A stretch of DNA of 64,000 nt from UBA2108 sp963925495 (GTDB lineage: Bacteria > Bacteroidota > Bacteroidia > Flavobacteriales_G > Salibacteraceae), in NCBI GenBank assembly GCA_963925495.1, contig CAWUST010000006.1, positions 78,958-142,957 on the forward strand, read 5' to 3'. A model generated the notes under the pieces. The model ran no database searches. It was not told the origin of the DNA and saw nothing but the letters and a program-made list of their open reading frames with translations. Below are positions 62,734-64,000 of this stretch, piece after piece (position 1 is the stretch's first letter; each line of letters starts with the position of its first letter). The position numbers and the translations under genes are program-made.

Positions 62734-63681
62734 ATGGATATAAAAGAACACCATAAATGTGTAATAATAGGATCGGGCCCTGCAGGTTATACTGCGGCTA
62801 TTTACGCAGCAAGAGCTGATATGAAGCCTATAATGATAACGGGAATGCAGCCAGGCGGTCAATTAATGGATACTACTGAAGTTGATAATTTCCCGGGGTA
62901 TCCGAATGGGATAACAGGTCCAAAAATGATGGAAGACCTTCAGAATCAGGCAGAACGTTTTGAGACTGATGTTCGCACAGGTTGGGTTACAGAGGTTGAC
63001 TTTTCTGGACCGATTCATAAAATACAAGTTGGCGGAGCTGAATGGATTTCTGCAGATTCTGTAATAATTTCTACAGGAGCAACTGCAAAATGGTTGGGCT
63101 TGGAAAGTGAATTGCGTTTGAGAGACATTGGAGGTGGGGTTTCTGCTTGTGCAGTTTGTGATGGATTCTTTTACCGTGGAAAAGATGTTGTAATTGTTGG
63201 TGCAGGCGATACTGCAGCGGAAGAAGCCACCTATTTGGCCAAGCTTTGTAACAAAGTTTATATGATTGTCAGAAAAGATCATTTTCGTGCTTCAAGAGCC
63301 ATGCAAGCAAGAGTAAACAACACCAAGAATATTGAGGTTTTGTTTGACAGTGAAACTGTTGAAGTACTCGGAAAAGAATTTGTAGAAGGTGCTCTGATAA
63401 GAAATAATAAGACTAAAACTGAAACTACTTTAAAGGTGGATGGTTTTTTTGTTGCAATTGGACATAAACCAAATACTGATATTTTTAAAAAGTGGTTAAA
63501 GACGGATGATGTTGGTTATTTATTAAATAATCCAGGAACTTCACATACAAATATTGAAGGAGTTTTTGTTTCCGGTGATGCGGCCGATAAGGTTTATCGT
63601 CAGGCAATAACAGCTGCTGGTACTGGATGTATAGCGGCATTGGATGCTGAAAGGTATTTAGCGTCAAAAGGAATTCATTAA
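62734..63681 (+). CDS. trxB: Thioredoxin reductase
   Basis: 315 residues. It uses NADPH and FAD to reduce thioredoxin. FAD-binding GSGPAGYTAAIYAAR (13-27), NADPH-binding VIVGAGDTAAEEATYLA, and the redox pair C139-A-V-C142 (CAVCDG; most family members have CATC) are visible. The C-terminal GVFVSGDAADKVYRQ is typical. Single-gene transcript with a promoter at 62700 and a terminator at 63703. Confidence 0.96.
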   Translation: MDIKEHHKCVIIGSGPAGYTAAIYAARADMKPIMITGMQPGGQLMDTTEVDNFPGYPNGITGPKMMEDLQNQAERFETDVRTGWVTEVDFSGPIHKIQVGGAEWISADSVIISTGATAKWLGLESELRLRDIGGGVSACAVCDGFFYRGKDVVIVGAGDTAAEEATYLAKLCNKVYMIVRKDHFRASRAMQARVNNTKNIEVLFDSETVEVLGKEFVEGALIRNNKTKTETTLKVDGFFVAIGHKPNTDIFKKWLKTDDVGYLLNNPGTSHTNIEGVFVSGDAADKVYRQAITAAGTGCIAALDAERYLASKGIH

Positions 63682-63702
63682 TTTTTTAAAAATGAAAAAA
63701 AG

Positions 63703-63731
63703 AAAAAAGCAGCCCAACGGCTGCTTTTTTT
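63703..63731 (+). terminator. Terminator of trxB
   Basis: AAAAAAGCAGCC, loop CAAC, GGCTGCTTTTTTT: a perfect 12-bp stem with a T run, 22 nt after the stop. Confidence 0.9.
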
Positions 63732-63805
63732 ATGTGTATTCATTGATGGATAGAACTATTTTATTGAAAAACAACAAATTAATTAGGTGTTTCGATAAAT
63801 AATGC

Positions 63806-63814
63806 TATAATTTG
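63806..63814 (+). promoter_or_regulatory. -7-like element upstream of the second beta-helix gene
   Basis: GCTATAATTTGGAC here closely resembles GCTATATTTGGCAC before the first beta-helix gene (minus strand, near 2790); both also follow a GTTTCG. It differs from TAnnTTTG by one extra base. Confidence 0.35.
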
Positions 63815-63842
63815 GACGGTTATTACTAATAAATAAATTATT

Positions 63843-64000
63843 ATGAAAAGACTATTATTCTTACTCATTTCAATCAGCATTTCTACGTTAACATTCGGAC
63901 AGCTTTCTGGGTCATATACTGTAGGTGGAAGTGGAGGATACTTTACTTCTGTGGTGCAAGCAGTAGATTCTTTAAATAGACAAGGAGTAAATGGAGCTGT
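63843..64000 (+). CDS. Secreted beta-helix-type surface protein (N-terminal fragment)
   Basis: 52 codons are visible, cut by the window edge. A signal peptide (MKRLLFLLISISISTLTFGQ) is followed by LSGSYTVGGSGGYFTSVVQAVDSLN, very like the YTVGG...YATLDSAIMDLNKRG segment of the partial gene at 1-2741. The family is therefore likely the same, large cell-surface proteins of Bacteroidota; the rest lies outside. Confidence 0.6.
   Translation, partial: MKRLLFLLISISISTLTFGQLSGSYTVGGSGGYFTSVVQAVDSLNRQGVNGA

Noticed and set aside
1..64000. CRISPR array, transposase, integrase, toxin-antitoxin or restriction genes
   Set aside because: No regularly spaced direct repeats and no matching protein motifs were seen on either strand.

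Overview
The window is AT-rich bacterial DNA from the phylum Bacteroidota, most likely a Flavobacteriales-type organism (inference). The evidence is: many TAnnTTTG promoter elements and few Shine-Dalgarno sites; a PorT-family gene (type IX secretion) beside ubiE; a DUF4290 gene; a DnaJ that keeps only two of four zinc-binding repeats; a MurA with Asp in place of the catalytic-loop Cys; surface beta-helix proteins with the repeat style of this phylum; and one long str-S10-spc-alpha ribosomal cluster followed by carA, eno and gltA. I saw no rRNA, tRNA, CRISPR array, transposase or phage gene.

Layout. 1-9.7 kb (minus strand): a partial surface beta-helix protein, a large FG-GAP/ASPIC lipoprotein, an NtrC-like response regulator without a DNA-binding domain, and a NatAB-type ABC exporter. 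9.7-16.4 kb (minus): dnaJ and grpE, then the apparent operon uvrD/pcrA - DUF4290 - murA - thioredoxin-like protein. 16.6-25.1 kb (plus): a peptide-export island with a 71-residue precursor that has a double-glycine leader and a His/Asp-rich core, a TolC-like outer-membrane channel, an HlyD-like adaptor, a C39-peptidase ABC transporter and a second NHLM-like ABC transporter. 25.5-43.2 kb (plus): rpsL to rplQ, including fusA, secY, map, infA and rpoA. 43.3-47.2 kb (plus): carA, eno and gltA. 47.2-50.2 kb: a decayed leucine-rich-repeat gene, a DUF218 protein and a DEAD-box helicase. 50.5-56.8 kb (minus): a fatty-acid beta-oxidation operon (marR - fadN-like - four-helix-bundle gene - fadA - fadE). 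56.9-60.6 kb (minus): aspartate aminotransferase, PfkB/HldE-type kinase, ubiE/menG and porT. 60.7-64 kb: a conserved hypothetical gene, meaB, a small lipoprotein, trxB and the start of a second surface beta-helix protein.

The most unusual locus is the export island. The small precursor has its own promoter-like site and terminator. The four-gene secretion operon behind it starts with a perfect 12-bp inverted repeat just upstream of the tolC-like start codon. No modification enzyme, immunity gene or regulator is visible nearby, so this looks like a minimal system that cleaves and secretes one acidic, histidine-rich peptide, with metal binding as the simplest hypothesis. Other points of interest are a folded RNA candidate in front of rpsD, a perfect 20-bp palindrome over the marR promoter, and a four-helix-bundle gene flanked by dispersed AT-rich repeats inside the beta-oxidation operon.
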